Below are positions 1 to 11,855 of a stretch of DNA of 64,000 nt, piece after piece. Source of the stretch: Absidia repens (lineage: Eukaryota > Mucoromycota > Mucoromycetes > Mucorales > Cunninghamellaceae); contig MCGE01000056.1 in the NCBI GenBank assembly GCA_002105175.1, forward strand, positions 62,001 to 126,000, written 5' to 3'. Both the position numbers and the translations under genes were made by a program. Position 1 is the stretch's first letter; every line of letters starts with the position of its first letter. The notes under the pieces are model-generated. The model did no database searches. It had not been told where the DNA came from and was given only the letters and a program-made list of their open reading frames with translations.

Positions 1-864
1 AAAAAAAAAAAAAAAGAGAGGGAAAAGTAAAGAAAGTGAAAAAAAAAGAGCGTAAAGTCAAAAAAAAAAGGGAACATAAAGCGGTGTTTCAAAACTGGAA
101 GGTGAGAGGAAACTCACATGGAAAAAAAAGGTCCAAATTAAAGTTGAGGTCACTCAAATCTCTTAAAAAGTAAGAGACCAGTCATCGTGCGCTACCAGAA
201 CTTTAAAAGGAAAGACCCTCTCATTACCCACAAACGAAGATTTTTTATCATCAAATATGGAACAAAATGAATCCAGAGTGGTGGTCATATTGGATGTATG
301 CATATATACCATATTACTTTTGGTGAATTTATAATAATGAACCAATATGGAATTTTCTCACTTTCATCAGCTACCTTTTTCTGTTTTTTTTTTTGTTTCT
401 AATAAATATATATTAATTCAATTTATTTCTTGGTTATCTCTCTGTCTCTCTTTGAAGACATCGCAAAAGATGTGGCACAAAACCTACCAGACAAAAAAAA
501 ACGAGTCTGTGTTTGTTGCCCCGCACTTTCTAATTGGTGGATCTTTAATTTCCAGGTTAAGTTTTGTACCACTTCCTGAGTCTTCGGAAATCCATACCCA
601 AATATGCCCACGATGATATTACTGCTTAGGTGGACGCTTTATAAAGTATAGTTCTTCCACCCCCGACTAACGGTAGATGAGTTATCATGTCCTTTTGAGT
701 TTAGAACGAAAAAAAAAGAAAGACATTGACGTTGTGTTGAACACGAGTACGAATTAGAAGACTATCGGTGTACTACGTAGGTAAAAGAGAAACAGGTTTA
801 TAGATTCAAAGCCATAAGTATTATGAATTAGTTGCATTTGTGGCACAACTTACAGGGGAGGAGG

Positions 865-895
<31 letters not shown>

Positions 896-3048
896 CCACT
901 GGGAAATCGAGACAATCGTTTCCAAAAATTGGCCAATTCACACCCGCTATGATGAAAAAAAAAGATTATGCAAGCCAGAAATTAAAATGAACTGCAAGTT
1001 AGGATAGATAGATTTTTTTCATGCATTGCTATTATTATATTTAATATTGTCAAAGTCAGATGTTTGCGAATTTGGAAACTATAAGCCATAAGACAACTTG
1101 ATTTCTCTTGCGTATAACTTCACCTAGATCAAAAAAAAAGTGCGCGGAAATGCAATTTTTCAATTAAAATAATAATAGAAAAAAAAAGGTCCGATACTCA
1201 TAGTGACGATGAAAAGTAAGTCGGGATGGCTCCGCTCGTAACAAAGACGATTTATCAGAAAAGACGGTTGAGGTTGCAGTTCAGCAAAAACGTAAAGTAA
1301 ACCTTCCATTTGCTGCAATTTTTTATATTCAGTTTCAAAACATTTCAACACCTTTTTAAAAAATTAGCCTACTAGGTGCCTGGGTAGGATGGATGGGGGG
1401 GGGAGGGGATGAAATTCGGCAAAGCACTCCGCCAATTGCGTTTTGATGGGCACTGCTTTGATACTCAACTAGCTTCAGTTTGGTCTTCTTGTGATTTTAT
1501 TACACCACACACATATATATAGCTAATGGAGGGTATGCTGGTGGGGCAATTAATATGAACGGTAGAGCAGTAGTAGCGTCATTTTTTTCATATTAATTGA
1601 ACTACAACTATCAACAAATAGATAGGCATCAAGGATGTAGCGCAAGTAATCATAGAAAGCCGAAAATAGTACAAAATCATCTATAACGGTGGATACTCTC
1701 ATAACTGGACCTACACTCATTTATATGATTGATCATGCAGGAATATAGCTATCTGGGATAGGAAGTAATCAAAGTCTGTCAACTCGTTCCTAGATATTTA
1801 GGGAGGGAGGAAAAGTGGTCATAGCGGGTGAATTATATAGCAAGTGTTTGGATAAGCACTCACTAAACAACCCCAATAATAACATTGTCTATGGTCAGAA
1901 GATGGTTGATAAATATATATATATATATATATATATTACTGAAGCATATTGATAGTTACTAAAACTTAAGACGAAGGGTCCATTGTAGCTGGAAGTCTGC
2001 TAGAGGTAGTATGAGGAAGACTAACGGGAGATCTGAAGAAGGGTTTACACTACATAAAGGAACGAAGGTAAAATAGGAGCTTATATACTCTGCAAGGCAT
2101 GGGAAAAGTTAAAGGGCCGCCTGTAATGAAATACAGCAGCGTTCTAACATTAATCAAAAGGGGAGGGGTGATGGTAGTAATAAAGAGATCTCTTGTCCAA
2201 GACATGAGAGAAACTAATGAGACATGTTCATTGAAGCATGTAAAAAGAAATATATTTTATTTAAAAGTAGACACAAACTATAGATAAACTGATACTAATC
2301 TAATGATGGTTCCAAACAGCCAATCAATGGTGGTCCCAAATCCTAGCTCCAAAATGAAAGGGTTTCCCCATGCATCTTGTCATCCCTGAGCTGAAACCCC
2401 TTCTAAACTAGTCCTGACACTAATCCAAGATCACCATAAGCTCAAAGAAGCCGAATGGTGAAGAAGAGAAAAAGATGGAAAAAAAGAAATGAAAAGAAAG
2501 AGAGAAGGAGCAAGAAAAAAGGGAGGAAAAAAAAACTTCACGTGTGCGGAAGTTGAAATCTTTTCTGTCGTCTTTGTGTTGAACTACAGTCCTGATTTTT
2601 TTTCGATAATCCGTTTCACTTCGATGGCAAAACCATAAAAGGAGATTCCAGTAGGTCGCTGTTTTCATAGATAGAGCATGGTGACACATATCTGAAGAAC
2701 ATGTAATTTCGCTCATCTTCGTTGTGGGTCTCTTAACTGTAGATAATGAAAACCATATTCCTTTAGCAGGAAAATAAATAAATCGTCAAACGGCATTGAC
2801 AGAAATGCTAACATGTTTGAATGTTACTGAGAATAGATCTTATATGCTGAATTTTAATGGGATGGACAGCTCGAATGGATTTTATGTTTCTTGTATATGA
2901 TCAAGCATGGTTACTTGATTTTGAATTGGGTAGAATGCTAGAGACCGGGATTTGAAAACTTCAAAATTTGTTGAAGCCTTGTAATTTTTTTTTTCTTTTG
3001 CTAGTGCCAATTTTATTTTTATTTTTTATATATTACCACCTCACTGAC
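1..3048. other. Gene-free left flank
   Basis: No open frame here looks like a real protein. The stretch opens with A-rich DNA, has TA dinucleotide runs near 866-890 and 1914-1935, and contains repeat copy A (about 1500-2560). The only reading frames are short, low-complexity and unsupported by splice-consistent neighbours. The last few hundred bases before 3049 should hold the promoter and leader of the CHCHD5-like gene; a T-rich block lies at 2984-3030, but no clear TATA box was seen. Confidence 0.6.
1500..2560 (+). repeat. Dispersed repeat family, copy A
   Basis: This is a + oriented copy of the non-coding family described in the findings. It shares with the other copies a 5' block (near 1515-1570), diverged internal units of about 100 bp containing ATTACTGAAGCA-like motifs, the conserved core (about 2320-2440), a purine-rich tract and the terminal CACGTG box at 2539-2544. 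Similarity stops shortly after the box. The boundaries were set by eye against copies C and D. Confidence 0.75.
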
Positions 3049-3481
3049 ATGGACGACACACTTGAACAAGTACGCGAAAAATGTGCTCTACAACTAGAAA
3101 TGTACCAACGCTGCGTAGAAAATTATCCTAACACCTGGGACAAGAGCTGTTTACAACAAAAACGGGCCTTGACAAAGTGTTCTGAAGAAAAGTAAAATGA
3201 AAAATACCAAATCAATGTGTCTGGACCATGACTGACTTTCTTCTTATTTTTTTTTTTGTTTTTCAAGTGTCGGTATCCTCAAGTTTGTCAAGCAACATTG
3301 CACCAAACCTATCATGGCCTACGATGAATGTTTGAACGCCAATCCTGAAGATCCAGAAAAGTGTGTCAATGCGCTGAAGGAATTATATTTCTGCACCGAA
3401 GCCACTTCTATCGCTTACCGTGATCAACAACAAGCCAAGGACGAACCCGCCAAGGAACAGCAAGAAAAGAAGGAGGCATAG
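3049..3481 (+). CDS. CHCHD5: CHCHD5/Mix14-like double twin-CX9C mitochondrial protein
   Basis: Two exons (3049-3191, 3268-3481) give 118 aa. Four perfect CX9C motifs are visible: two in exon 1 (CALQLEMYQRC and CLQQKRALTKC) and two in exon 2 (CTKPIMAYDEC and CVNALKELYFC). Two tandem CHCH domains are the signature of CHCHD5, known as Mix14/Mic14 in yeast. Proteins of this kind enter the mitochondrial intermembrane space through the Mia40 disulfide relay and fold as disulfide-locked helical hairpins. The start at 3049 (MDDTLEQV) is preferred because the longer upstream frame is hydrophobic, begins with a non-ATG codon and would spoil this import route. The C-terminus is a charged Lys/Glu/Gln tail. 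The gene stands alone, with about 1.3 kb to the next gene. The family call is firm; the exact cellular role of this family is poorly known. Confidence 0.9.
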
Positions 3482-4826
3482 ACTCCATTTATCAATAGTT
3501 TAGAATTCCAATAGTATTAGACCTTTTATCCCTTCTCCTTCCTACCAACCACACAGCACAACACCACGTACTAGTATAGATTTTATTTGTTTTTATTTTA
3601 CACGACTGTTACCAATAAAATTGTTTATGTATATAAAATATAGAAAAACTGGGGTTGTTGTTGTTAGCAGACATGGGTGTAATATGTGTATGGGCCGGGA
3701 ACTTGACTGGGACTTTTTGCCATCATAGTATAGAGGCCGTCGAAAGGGAGGGGAGGGGCGAAAATATATAGAAAAATGACAGATCAGCACCGTATTCGGG
3801 CAGACATCATTTAAGGAAAGAATGGCTTGACTCCCATTATTACAAAACAAGGGAAAATATACTGTTGCCTCGTTTTCATTTACTACAATGGGGATCTATT
3901 GTTCTATAAGTAGGGGCGGTATATCATACCATATTTTTGGAGGAGAAAGAAGGGGAGGGGGCTGGATTATGTGTAAATGATACAAGATATTATGGCATGA
4001 ATGATAGGAATGATTATATTGATGGGCATTTATTTGGCCACATCGACTACATTTCACATATGATACATTCCTTAAATCACCCTTTATGTATTTACGATAG
4101 GTGATTATAATGAAAAACACGTTGGCTTCATATGTGTTCAAGGAGTATATCATCACACACACACAAACACAAGCACAAGCACAAACGCACACATGGACAC
4201 CTTTCTTCTTTGGTAGCTGGCATTTAAAAAAGAAGATGTCCCTTGTCATGAATCGATGGTCAATGATTTTTTAACATACGATCGTCCCTCCATAAAGTCA
4301 ACACCACTCACTTATTATCATCCGATGGGAGAAAAATTAACAACATGTGTTTACAAAGCATGAAAAAGTTGGGAATCGATACCCCATGTGGGTGGATTTA
4401 CATGCAAAACGAATTGGCGTTATAGGTGCGGTATTTAAACTTATAAAAAGGAACGTTTGTACCACCTAGACCTTTTTTTAATTCGTTCTCTTCAAGGCTT
4501 TGCTTTGTTGTTTTTCTTTTTTTCTCTTTTTTCTTTATTCCCTCAGTATTTCACTATACTGTTCCTTCCCTTCCTTTTTAGCTAGCAAAAAAATAACTCT
4601 CTTACCCCCAACCCCCAAATTCAGTCCTTCTATTTAACACTCTCTTTCCTCTTCCCCTTTTTTATATATCACTCCTTCCATATTCCATCCTTCTTCTTTT
4701 TGTTGACTATTGTTTTCTTTTCAAACTTGTGCTTGTTTTTAAAGAAAATAGTAAACAGTTCTTCTTCTTTATTATATTTCTCCACCTCTATTCATTTCCC
4801 TATTTATTCTTCACTCGTTAGTATAC
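3482..4826. other. Intergenic region with TATA-like box and pyrimidine-rich leader
   Basis: No gene is seen. It holds the 3' UTR of the CHCHD5-like gene, a (CA)-rich microsatellite around 4154-4195, a TATAAAAA-like box near 4441-4449, and a long C/T-rich stretch (4470-4820) that looks like the leader of the next + strand gene. Minus-strand frames here are short and low in complexity. Confidence 0.5.
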
Positions 4827-5321
4827 ATGTATCCAAACTTCGGTTACCATGAACAACAACAGTACCAACATGACCCTGAACAGAATACTTTGATGAACGA
4901 CGCACTTGAGGCTGAAGAGCTCTATTTTGCTGACTATGACCATGCGATGCAACTAGAAGCCGATTATTTTGAACAGCAACATGATCATGCGCTCAATGAA
5001 GAATATAATGATGACATGGCTCATCAAGAAGACTTACCATCCAATGATGGTGATGATGATACTCGACAATTACAACAATATCAACAATATGAAGATGATG
5101 AAATGATGGATATGGATACAGCGGCAGCAGCAGAAGAATACGATTATCAGGAGGATACTTTACTCAAATTGATTGTGGATGTCCAACTCTATATCTCTGA
5201 TTTGGCTAATGTGGGTGTCGACCGACATGATTCGCCTTTAGTAGGTTTACAATACAAGATGTATACTTACTTGAAGCAACGGGCTAATGATATGGGCGTG
5301 GATGCCAGCGCTTTGATGTAA
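4827..5321 (+). CDS. Acidic, glutamine-rich hypothetical protein (164 aa)
   Basis: This is one uninterrupted exon starting at 4827 and ending in TAA at 5319-5321. I do not recognise the family. The first 105 residues are strongly acidic and rich in Gln, Tyr and His, with DDDxxQLQQY-type low-complexity runs and an AAAAEE stretch, and are probably disordered. The last 55 residues are more ordered, with an amphipathic pattern (LLKLIVDVQLYISDLANV and then LQYKMYTYLKQRA) suggesting two or three helices. A pyrimidine-rich leader precedes the ATG, as for other expressed genes here. No signal peptide or membrane segment is seen. The open frame and sensible leader support a real gene; function is unknown. 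Confidence 0.6.
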   Translation: MYPNFGYHEQQQYQHDPEQNTLMNDALEAEELYFADYDHAMQLEADYFEQQHDHALNEEYNDDMAHQEDLPSNDGDDDTRQLQQYQQYEDDEMMDMDTAAAAEEYDYQEDTLLKLIVDVQLYISDLANVGVDRHDSPLVGLQYKMYTYLKQRANDMGVDASALM

Positions 5322-6234
5322 TCAACCTCTTTCCTTCTTTCTCTCTCTCCCTCTCTCTCTCTTATTCTTATTGGAAGTAGCACAACCAAAAAAAAATATA
5401 TATACAACAACCCTCTTTTATTATAATACCTTCCCCTATTACCTATCTATTTGTATGACCTTCCCCTTTATTAGTACTATTTATTTTATTATTCATATTA
5501 GTTAGTTAGTATCTATCATTCCTGAAAACACCCTCAAAAACATTTTCAAAATAGTTTACCCAAAAAAAAAGACCCTCAAAAAAACACACATTCGTTTACT
5601 CTTCTCCCTTTTTTGTGCCTACTCTTTTTTACCATTCCTTCTTTTTTTTTTTTTTTATCTTTTGTTGTAATGAAAAAAACAATAAAAAACATAGTAAAAA
5701 CATAATATTTATACAATGTAGTTGATGTCTTTATGAAACTCTATTCTAACCCCAGTTTTTTGATTTGTTTTGTATTTGCCTATCATATCTGTCCTTTTTT
5801 TCATTTTATGCACGGGCCGAGAATTATGCCTGTCTGATTATATATGGACATTTTTTTATGAACCAGTCATTCGCACCTATTCTTAATTAAATGCCATGCA
5901 GTGAGAAAACAATATGCCTGCGACCAATTTTTTTTTTTTGTTCAACTCACTTTCTGGTAATATCCCACTGGATAACAACGTTTTTGACTTTTCGCGGAGA
6001 TACACTCATGAACCAACCAAAATACGTCTGAGTTTCCCAGCCAACATTATTTATTTTTTCACTTTCGGTTAATTCTCTTTTTCTTTTTCTTTTCCTTTTT
6101 CCTTTTCATTACTTTTTCTCTCCACCTTTTATTCTTTTTTTTATTATTTGACTGTACTTATTCAATCGTTCCACCTTCTTATTGTTTTTTACAACGTTTT
6201 TTATTTTTATTAATACTGGTGTTTTTTATATGGA
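5322..6234. other. Intergenic, AT-rich, no gene seen
   Basis: T- and A-rich DNA between two + strand genes, presumably the 3' UTR of the acidic orphan and the promoter of the pseudokinase. A pyrimidine-rich block (6060-6200) precedes the next ATG. No conserved element was recognised. Confidence 0.5.
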
Positions 6235-7856
6235 ATGGACGATCAAGAATTAGAATTGCTATATACTCAACAACTCAATGAAGAACTTTTACACCAAACA
6301 CGACAAGCTATTACTCGACTGATAGAACAAGTGCCTTTGGAATTTGGTTTAGAAAATCTTATTCCTATCAATCCTGCCTTTATCAACAACGTACCTGAAA
6401 AATTAGCCTCACTCTACCAAGAAGTGTGTGAATATTACAACTCAAACGCCATTGCTTTTGACCATGCATGGGTAAGTTCTCATACTCATACACACTCAAA
6501 CATACCTATACACAAATAGGACCATTCTCGTGTTTGTCATTTGTTTTGCCTTACTAAATATTGTTTTTTTTTTATGATATAGCATTGGTGTTTTGTATGG
6601 AGACAACAGCTTTCATACAAGTTATTGGCAGCCAAATATGGAACGGAACAAGTGATCAATGCAGCAAACCCTAGGGCAAAAAAGGCGGTCAAACAAATTT
6701 TCCTGGAAGATTTGGATAATTATATGCAATGGTTTCCATGGACTTGGTTCTCAAATATGCAATTTATCGGTGCGGGTGGTTTCTCTGCGGTTTATAGTGC
6801 AACCATGTCTCCCCCTTACGACGTCCAACCAACACAAGTGGCTTTGAAAATCGTGGATGAAAAATTACTGAATGAAGTAAGTTTTTAATACAAAGCAAAA
6901 ATGATGTATATCACAAAAGGCGGGGAAAAATTTCTCATCCAATAATTATTATTTTCTTATTACCTTAGATCTCGGTACAATCAAAAGCCTTCTTACCACT
7001 ACTATTTCAGGGTCTTACAGTATGCGAAAGTACGGGTGATTTGATGATGGTAATGAAGATGAGCAACGATGGCAACATTGAACAACACATGTCACAACTT
7101 CCCTTGGGTGATTTGGATCTGAAGACGATCACTGGCACCATTTTACGACTAGCTCAAAACTTGGCGGATCTACATAAGGTGGGGATGTGTCATCGAAATG
7201 TGCATCCGCGGAATATCATGTGCACGGACAGCGATTATTTTTTGGTGGATTACCGATATGCAACACCATCGAAAGAATCGTCTTCGGTGACAGCATTGAC
7301 CAAGGCAGTATATGGACGACTCCCTTACATTGCACCCGAAGTACGGCGGGGAGTGTATACGGAAAAATCGGATATTTATAGTTTAGGTGTGATTATTTGG
7401 CAACTGGTCAGTAAGGTTATATTCCCATCACCTGACGTTTTATTGGACGGTGCTGCATCTTCTTCTTCTTCCAAGGATCCGTCGGACAACCCTTACCGTA
7501 TTGATCATGTCTCAGGTGTGCCTGAATGGTATCAAAAACTGTATGTGTGCTGTTTGGAACCAAGACCTGAAAATCGTCCTGATGCTGCTGAACTCTGTCT
7601 GGTTTTACAAGCGATTCATGACAAGCTGGATTACTCTGTCCCTCTGAATAGGCGTGTGACGGAATACATTGTGGCACGGCGCGCGGAAGTAGCGGATCAC
7701 CAACGTACGTACTCAAAGATCAAAGGGATTGTCTCTGCTTCGAATTCGCGCCTATATACCCTCGCCAACCTGCCGAGTACGGAACACTTTATCACCCTCC
7801 AATTCAGGCATATCCCTTTTGCTAACGCTATGGCCCATGCATCCCCTATACTGTAG
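6235..7856 (+). CDS. Predicted protein pseudokinase (HRN / DYR)
   Basis: Three exons (6235-6471, 6583-6876, 6969-7856) in perfect phase give 472 aa. A protein-kinase fold is clear: Gly-rich loop GAGGFSAVY at residues 142-150, VALK lysine at about 168, APE motif at 299-301, and helix-F region KSDIYSLGVIIWQL. The catalytic residues are altered: the HRD motif reads HRN (252-254), the following loop lysine is His (HRNVHPRN), and DFG reads DYR (271-273). Family knowledge says such a domain should be catalytically dead or very weak and act as a scaffold or allosteric partner. The N-terminal 130 residues form a helical domain I do not recognise; the last 70 residues are also unassigned. An out-of-frame ATG at 6230 opens an eight-codon frame overlapping the start. 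The exact kinase family is unresolved. Confidence 0.82.
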
Positions 7857-10853
7857 AATAGAAAATTTTAGATTAGTATCCCCCTTTTTTTCCCTCCTCC
7901 TCGTCTTTCAATCATTTTGTTATCTATCATTTACATTCTTTTTTTTTTTTTTTTGTGCTTCCTTCCACCTCATTTATTTTATATTTGTTACTGTTACTGT
8001 ACTTTTAGCTCCTCAATAATAAAGTTGATCTTTTTGCTTTTTTTTTTTTATATATATACATTGTCAATTGTGTTTATACCTAATTCTGTAGATTAGGTGC
8101 GGGGAAATCTTTTTCATAGTCAGGACGATTCTATAGGATGAAACAACGGGGGTAAATCGTCGGACCAGAGAGGATAGAATTTTGAAATTGGAAGAAATGG
8201 CAATTTGGGGGAGGAGGAGGGGGGCGTGTTCACAATGAAACGCATCTCGTACAATGATAATGAGTTTTGATATATGTAGGGTTAGATCGAAAAAAATACA
8301 CATCGTGTTTTTGTTTGTGGGAGGAGGGAGGGACGAAATTCGTGAACAAGAAAAAAAATTGCAGGTTTGCATTTTAAGCAACTATCTAGGGGGTTTTGAC
8401 TTGGGTGATAAATGAGATGATATTCGATAAGTTTTGTGTGTTTTAAAAAAAATGATGGGATTCAGTGGGATTCATGTCTTGAGCAAAAAAAATATTTGTT
8501 ACGCAGGCGGAGCATCAATGTGTTTGTGTGGGGGGGGAGGAGATTTATCTCCAAGTCAAAAAACCCGTGTTTGGTCGTCTTTCTGTGGAACTTTAGCTTC
8601 AGGCAAATAACATGGAAGGTACAAATTTGATATTGGAGGGAACCTATCATTAGCTGTAAATGACTGACTCATGAGCTAGAGTCAAATAATAAGAAAAAAT
8701 GAATTTTGAGAAACACCGTAAAGATTGAACCACTATTAGGTAAAGCAAAACAAAAATTGCACTTGGGGTGGCAGTGTTCACCATCAGTGGAGCATTGTCA
8801 ACACTATTTTTGTTTATTTCTTTCTGCAGTTTTGCCCCTGATTTTTTTTTTTTGTGTGTGTGTGTGTAGGTGTGTGTTTCTTTTTTCCTTTCTAATCATA
8901 ACTACTGCCTATCTCCTTAACTAAAATTGCTTTGGCTTTGGATTGAACAGTCTCGACCAGGACTTCGACATTCAATCATTGGAGACGATGATGGTTTAGC
9001 TCTAGTTAAAAACGTTTTGTATTTTTATATATAAAAAATTCATTGACTAAAATGAATTGGAATGTTGGTAGTACTAGAATAGGGTGATTGGTGGGCTGGG
9101 GATGGGAGAGATAGGAAGAGACTTAAGTGAGGGGTCACGATATGGTTTCATGATGTTTATTTATCGAACTCAATGAAAATAGAGAATTGAATATATACAC
9201 CTTATTCAATCTAGTGGAGGCTATAGTGTTTTATAAGAAAAGGGTTCTAGCGGGGGGGGTGGCAAGTGTTTGATAGAACACGCACAGAACAATTACAATA
9301 ATGACATTGTGTACTATATGGTGGTCAGAGTATGTTTATTATTAAAAAGGTATATTTTATTGAAACACTTTGTGACATACTAAACTAAAGACGGGAGGAT
9401 CATTGTGACAAAGGATTTAATAAGATCTATTAGAGAAAGCATGAGGAACACGAAAGTGTGATTTGAAGAATGACCGATACTAATCTAATGGAATAATTGT
9501 GAAATGGGAGATAATACATTTTACAAGTTATGAGAAAGTTCAAGCGAATATGTTTTGTTGACGCACAAAAATGGCCAACACTAATTAATAGGGGATGATG
9601 GTGTTAATAGAGAGATTTCTTGTTCAAGACATGAGAGAAACTTATAACACATGTTTATTAAAGTATGTAAAAAATATATATATTTTATTCAAAAGTATAC
9701 ACAAACAATGGACAAACTATCACTAAACTAAGCTAATGAAAGCTACAAAAGTAAACTAATGGTGGTTCCAAATCCTGAATCCAAAATGAAAGCGTTCCCC
9801 ATGCATCTTGTAATCCCTGAGCTGTAATCCCTTCTAAACTAGTCCTGACACTAATCTAAGTTCAACATAACCGCAAAAATGTTGAAAGGTGAAGAAAAAC
9901 AGAAGATAAAAAAAGAAAATGAAAAAAAGAAAGAGAGAGTAGGGGATATGGAATGTGAGTAAATAAAAATTTTCACGTGAACGGGATTTGAAATATATAT
10001 TTTTTGGTCTTTTGTACCGATGCGTTGATTACCTTGGTGAACACAAAATAACCGCCTCCGCTTGTTCCTCTTTTCTTTTTTCGACCAACAACTTCATACA
10101 ACATAACCAACATGATGGCTCTAGTTCCATGACATAATATGTCACCGTTCAACAATGGCAGCCTGGTTACAGGGCTCTTCTTTTTTACAGTGGTCAACAG
10201 CATGCCCATTCATTTTCACATCGTTTCCTTTTTAATCTCCCTCATCAATCGCACATAGTAAATGGATCATTATTATCATCATCATGCCTTCTTCAATAAG
10301 CAAAATCACTATCTTGACTTTATTATGAATGTGTGTAGCATGTGCTGTGTTTTGCGTGCGTTTTTTTAGTAATACAATATTTCCACGGTTACATTTTTGA
10401 CGCTCAACTTAAATCAATGTGAGGAGGATAATTGACATTATCAATGATATTCAGTAGAATACCCCGTTTATTCAAATGAGCGTAAATGCAGACAGATGCG
10501 AAAAAAAAAGACTGAATGAAAATTTTCCCTGACGCAAATCAATTATTTCCAGGTTAATTTGGATCATTATCACAATCACATATACCACAAAACCCCATTT
10601 TCCATTCATTTGATAGTGTAAAAATTCATATAATTTATTTAATAAAACATTTACAGTAATAAACAAAGTTATCTATATATATAATCAACTTGGATAGAGG
10701 CATTGATCGTGGCGATGGTGTTAAAAAAGAATTCAAAAACTAGAGGTGAGGGGAAAAGGAAGGGGACTGTGTAATAAAAACTAATATATATGGTGTATGT
10801 ATCTGAGTGTGTTGGGAATGGGGGGTAATGATGGGTAAATAATATGTATCTAT
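7857..10853. other. Gene-free stretch with repeat copy B
   Basis: No credible gene. It contains the 3' UTR of the pseudokinase gene, T-rich runs, a GT microsatellite (about 8855-8878) and repeat copy B (about 9205-9995). A short segment near 8955-9040 may be a decayed reverse copy of the same family. Everything else is AT-rich DNA with short random frames. Confidence 0.5.
9205..9995 (+). repeat. Dispersed repeat family, copy B
   Basis: A + oriented copy, shorter than A, C and D because of internal deletions near its 5' end. It keeps the TATTTTATTGAAACAC unit start near 9352, the conserved core (about 9750-9870, including CCCCATGCATCTTGTAATCC), the purine-rich tract and the terminal CACGTG at 9974-9979. 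No coding capacity. Confidence 0.75.
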
Positions 10854-11491
10854 TCAGTATTTGATAAGGCATTCATAAGATAAATTTTTTGAGGTATCCA
10901 CATCCTGATCAGTGCCATCATCTTGATCGTCATTCACCGTAATGTTCGAAACGTCATCGGCCACAAGACGTAATGAGCCATCTACAATTTGAGTATACCC
11001 TTTATCGATTGTTGCCCATTGTCCTACTTCTAAATCTTTAAAAAGAGATGAGGGTGGTGGTGGTTAATAAAGGTCGAGTCAAGCTACATACTAAACATGA
11101 TATACGCACACATAGATCCCTTATCCTTTTATGTATACTGTACCTTTGGCAGGTGTTTTCAACATGATACAACCAGACTTGTCCCCTACTAAGTATTCAC
11201 TGACCTGGATAGATACACCTATGACAAAATGATAAGTACTTATTGATAAAGAAACAACCCCCTCCACCCATTGTCATCCTTCTACCACCTTACCATTCTT
11301 CACCGTCTCTACCATGACCAATCGTTCCAACATTTTAACTTGAAGATGAATTCCATGTTGGCCAGGTGCAAGCGTTCGTATTGAATTAATGGCAGCTAAC
11401 AAATATTCAAAAGACAATAATTTAGTATAATTTCGTTTTCTTTAGTATACTTTCATGTTTCGAGAGGGGTTTATATTATACCTATTGGCAT
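10854..11491 (-). CDS. OB-fold nucleic-acid-binding protein (SOSS-B / At4g28440-like)
   Basis: Four exons on the minus strand (11491-11482, 11395-11294, 11218-11144, 11035-10854) give 122 aa. The first exon is only ten nucleotides (ATGCCAATAG). It restores the frame exactly and reads MPIAAINSIRTLAPGQHG, so the start is well supported. The body follows the single OB-fold of the SOSS-B/hSSB-like and plant At4g28440-like families: a LAPGQHGIHLQVKML strand pair, then VGDKSGCIMLKTPA, then LEVGQWATIDKGYTQIVDGSLRL. These proteins bind single-stranded nucleic acid. The C-terminus is acidic (a DDQDDGTDQD stretch), which is common in single-strand-binding proteins and often recruits partners. It lies 364 bp downstream of the histidine kinase on the same strand. 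Fold assignment is good; the specific orthologue is not certain. Confidence 0.75.
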
Positions 11492-11855
11492 TGATCAATA
11501 AAAAGTTGAGAAACAAAAAAAAAAAAGGTGAGAAGGCCTGTCTCCCACTTTTTTTTTTTTTTTTTTTGGCGCTGGCTTTAACCAATTGAAAATATCCAAA
11601 GTCCGCCACCTCGAAAAAAGCCCAATGCCCAGATATGTAAAATTGCGCTTCAATAGATAAAAAAGACAAAAGACATAAAATTTATTATTTCGAATAATAT
11701 TCCTCCATCTTCCCGAAAAATAGTAAGCAAATACATACAGATATATATACACTAACTTATTTCAGTATTATAACTACAACTAATAAAATAAAGTATGGGG
11801 GAAGTTGGAGGGGTAAGCGGTGTGAGGGTAATATATTGATACATTTATACAGCGT
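11492..11855. other. Short intergenic gap, no gene seen
   Basis: It lies between the stop of the histidine kinase and the start of the OB-fold gene, both on minus. It should hold the kinase 3' UTR and the OB-gene promoter. It includes a 22-nt T run at 11549-11568 and an A run before it. The apparent minus-strand frames are A/T-run artefacts. Confidence 0.5.

Noticed and set aside
2420..2716. Minus frame of 98 codons (Phe/Ser-rich)
   Set aside because: It lies over the purine tract and end of repeat copy A; the same kind of frame appears over copy C (26032-26292), so it is repeat-derived and low in complexity.
4150..4200. Possible CRISPR-like short array
   Set aside because: It is a CA-rich microsatellite with no spacer structure, and the genome is eukaryotic.
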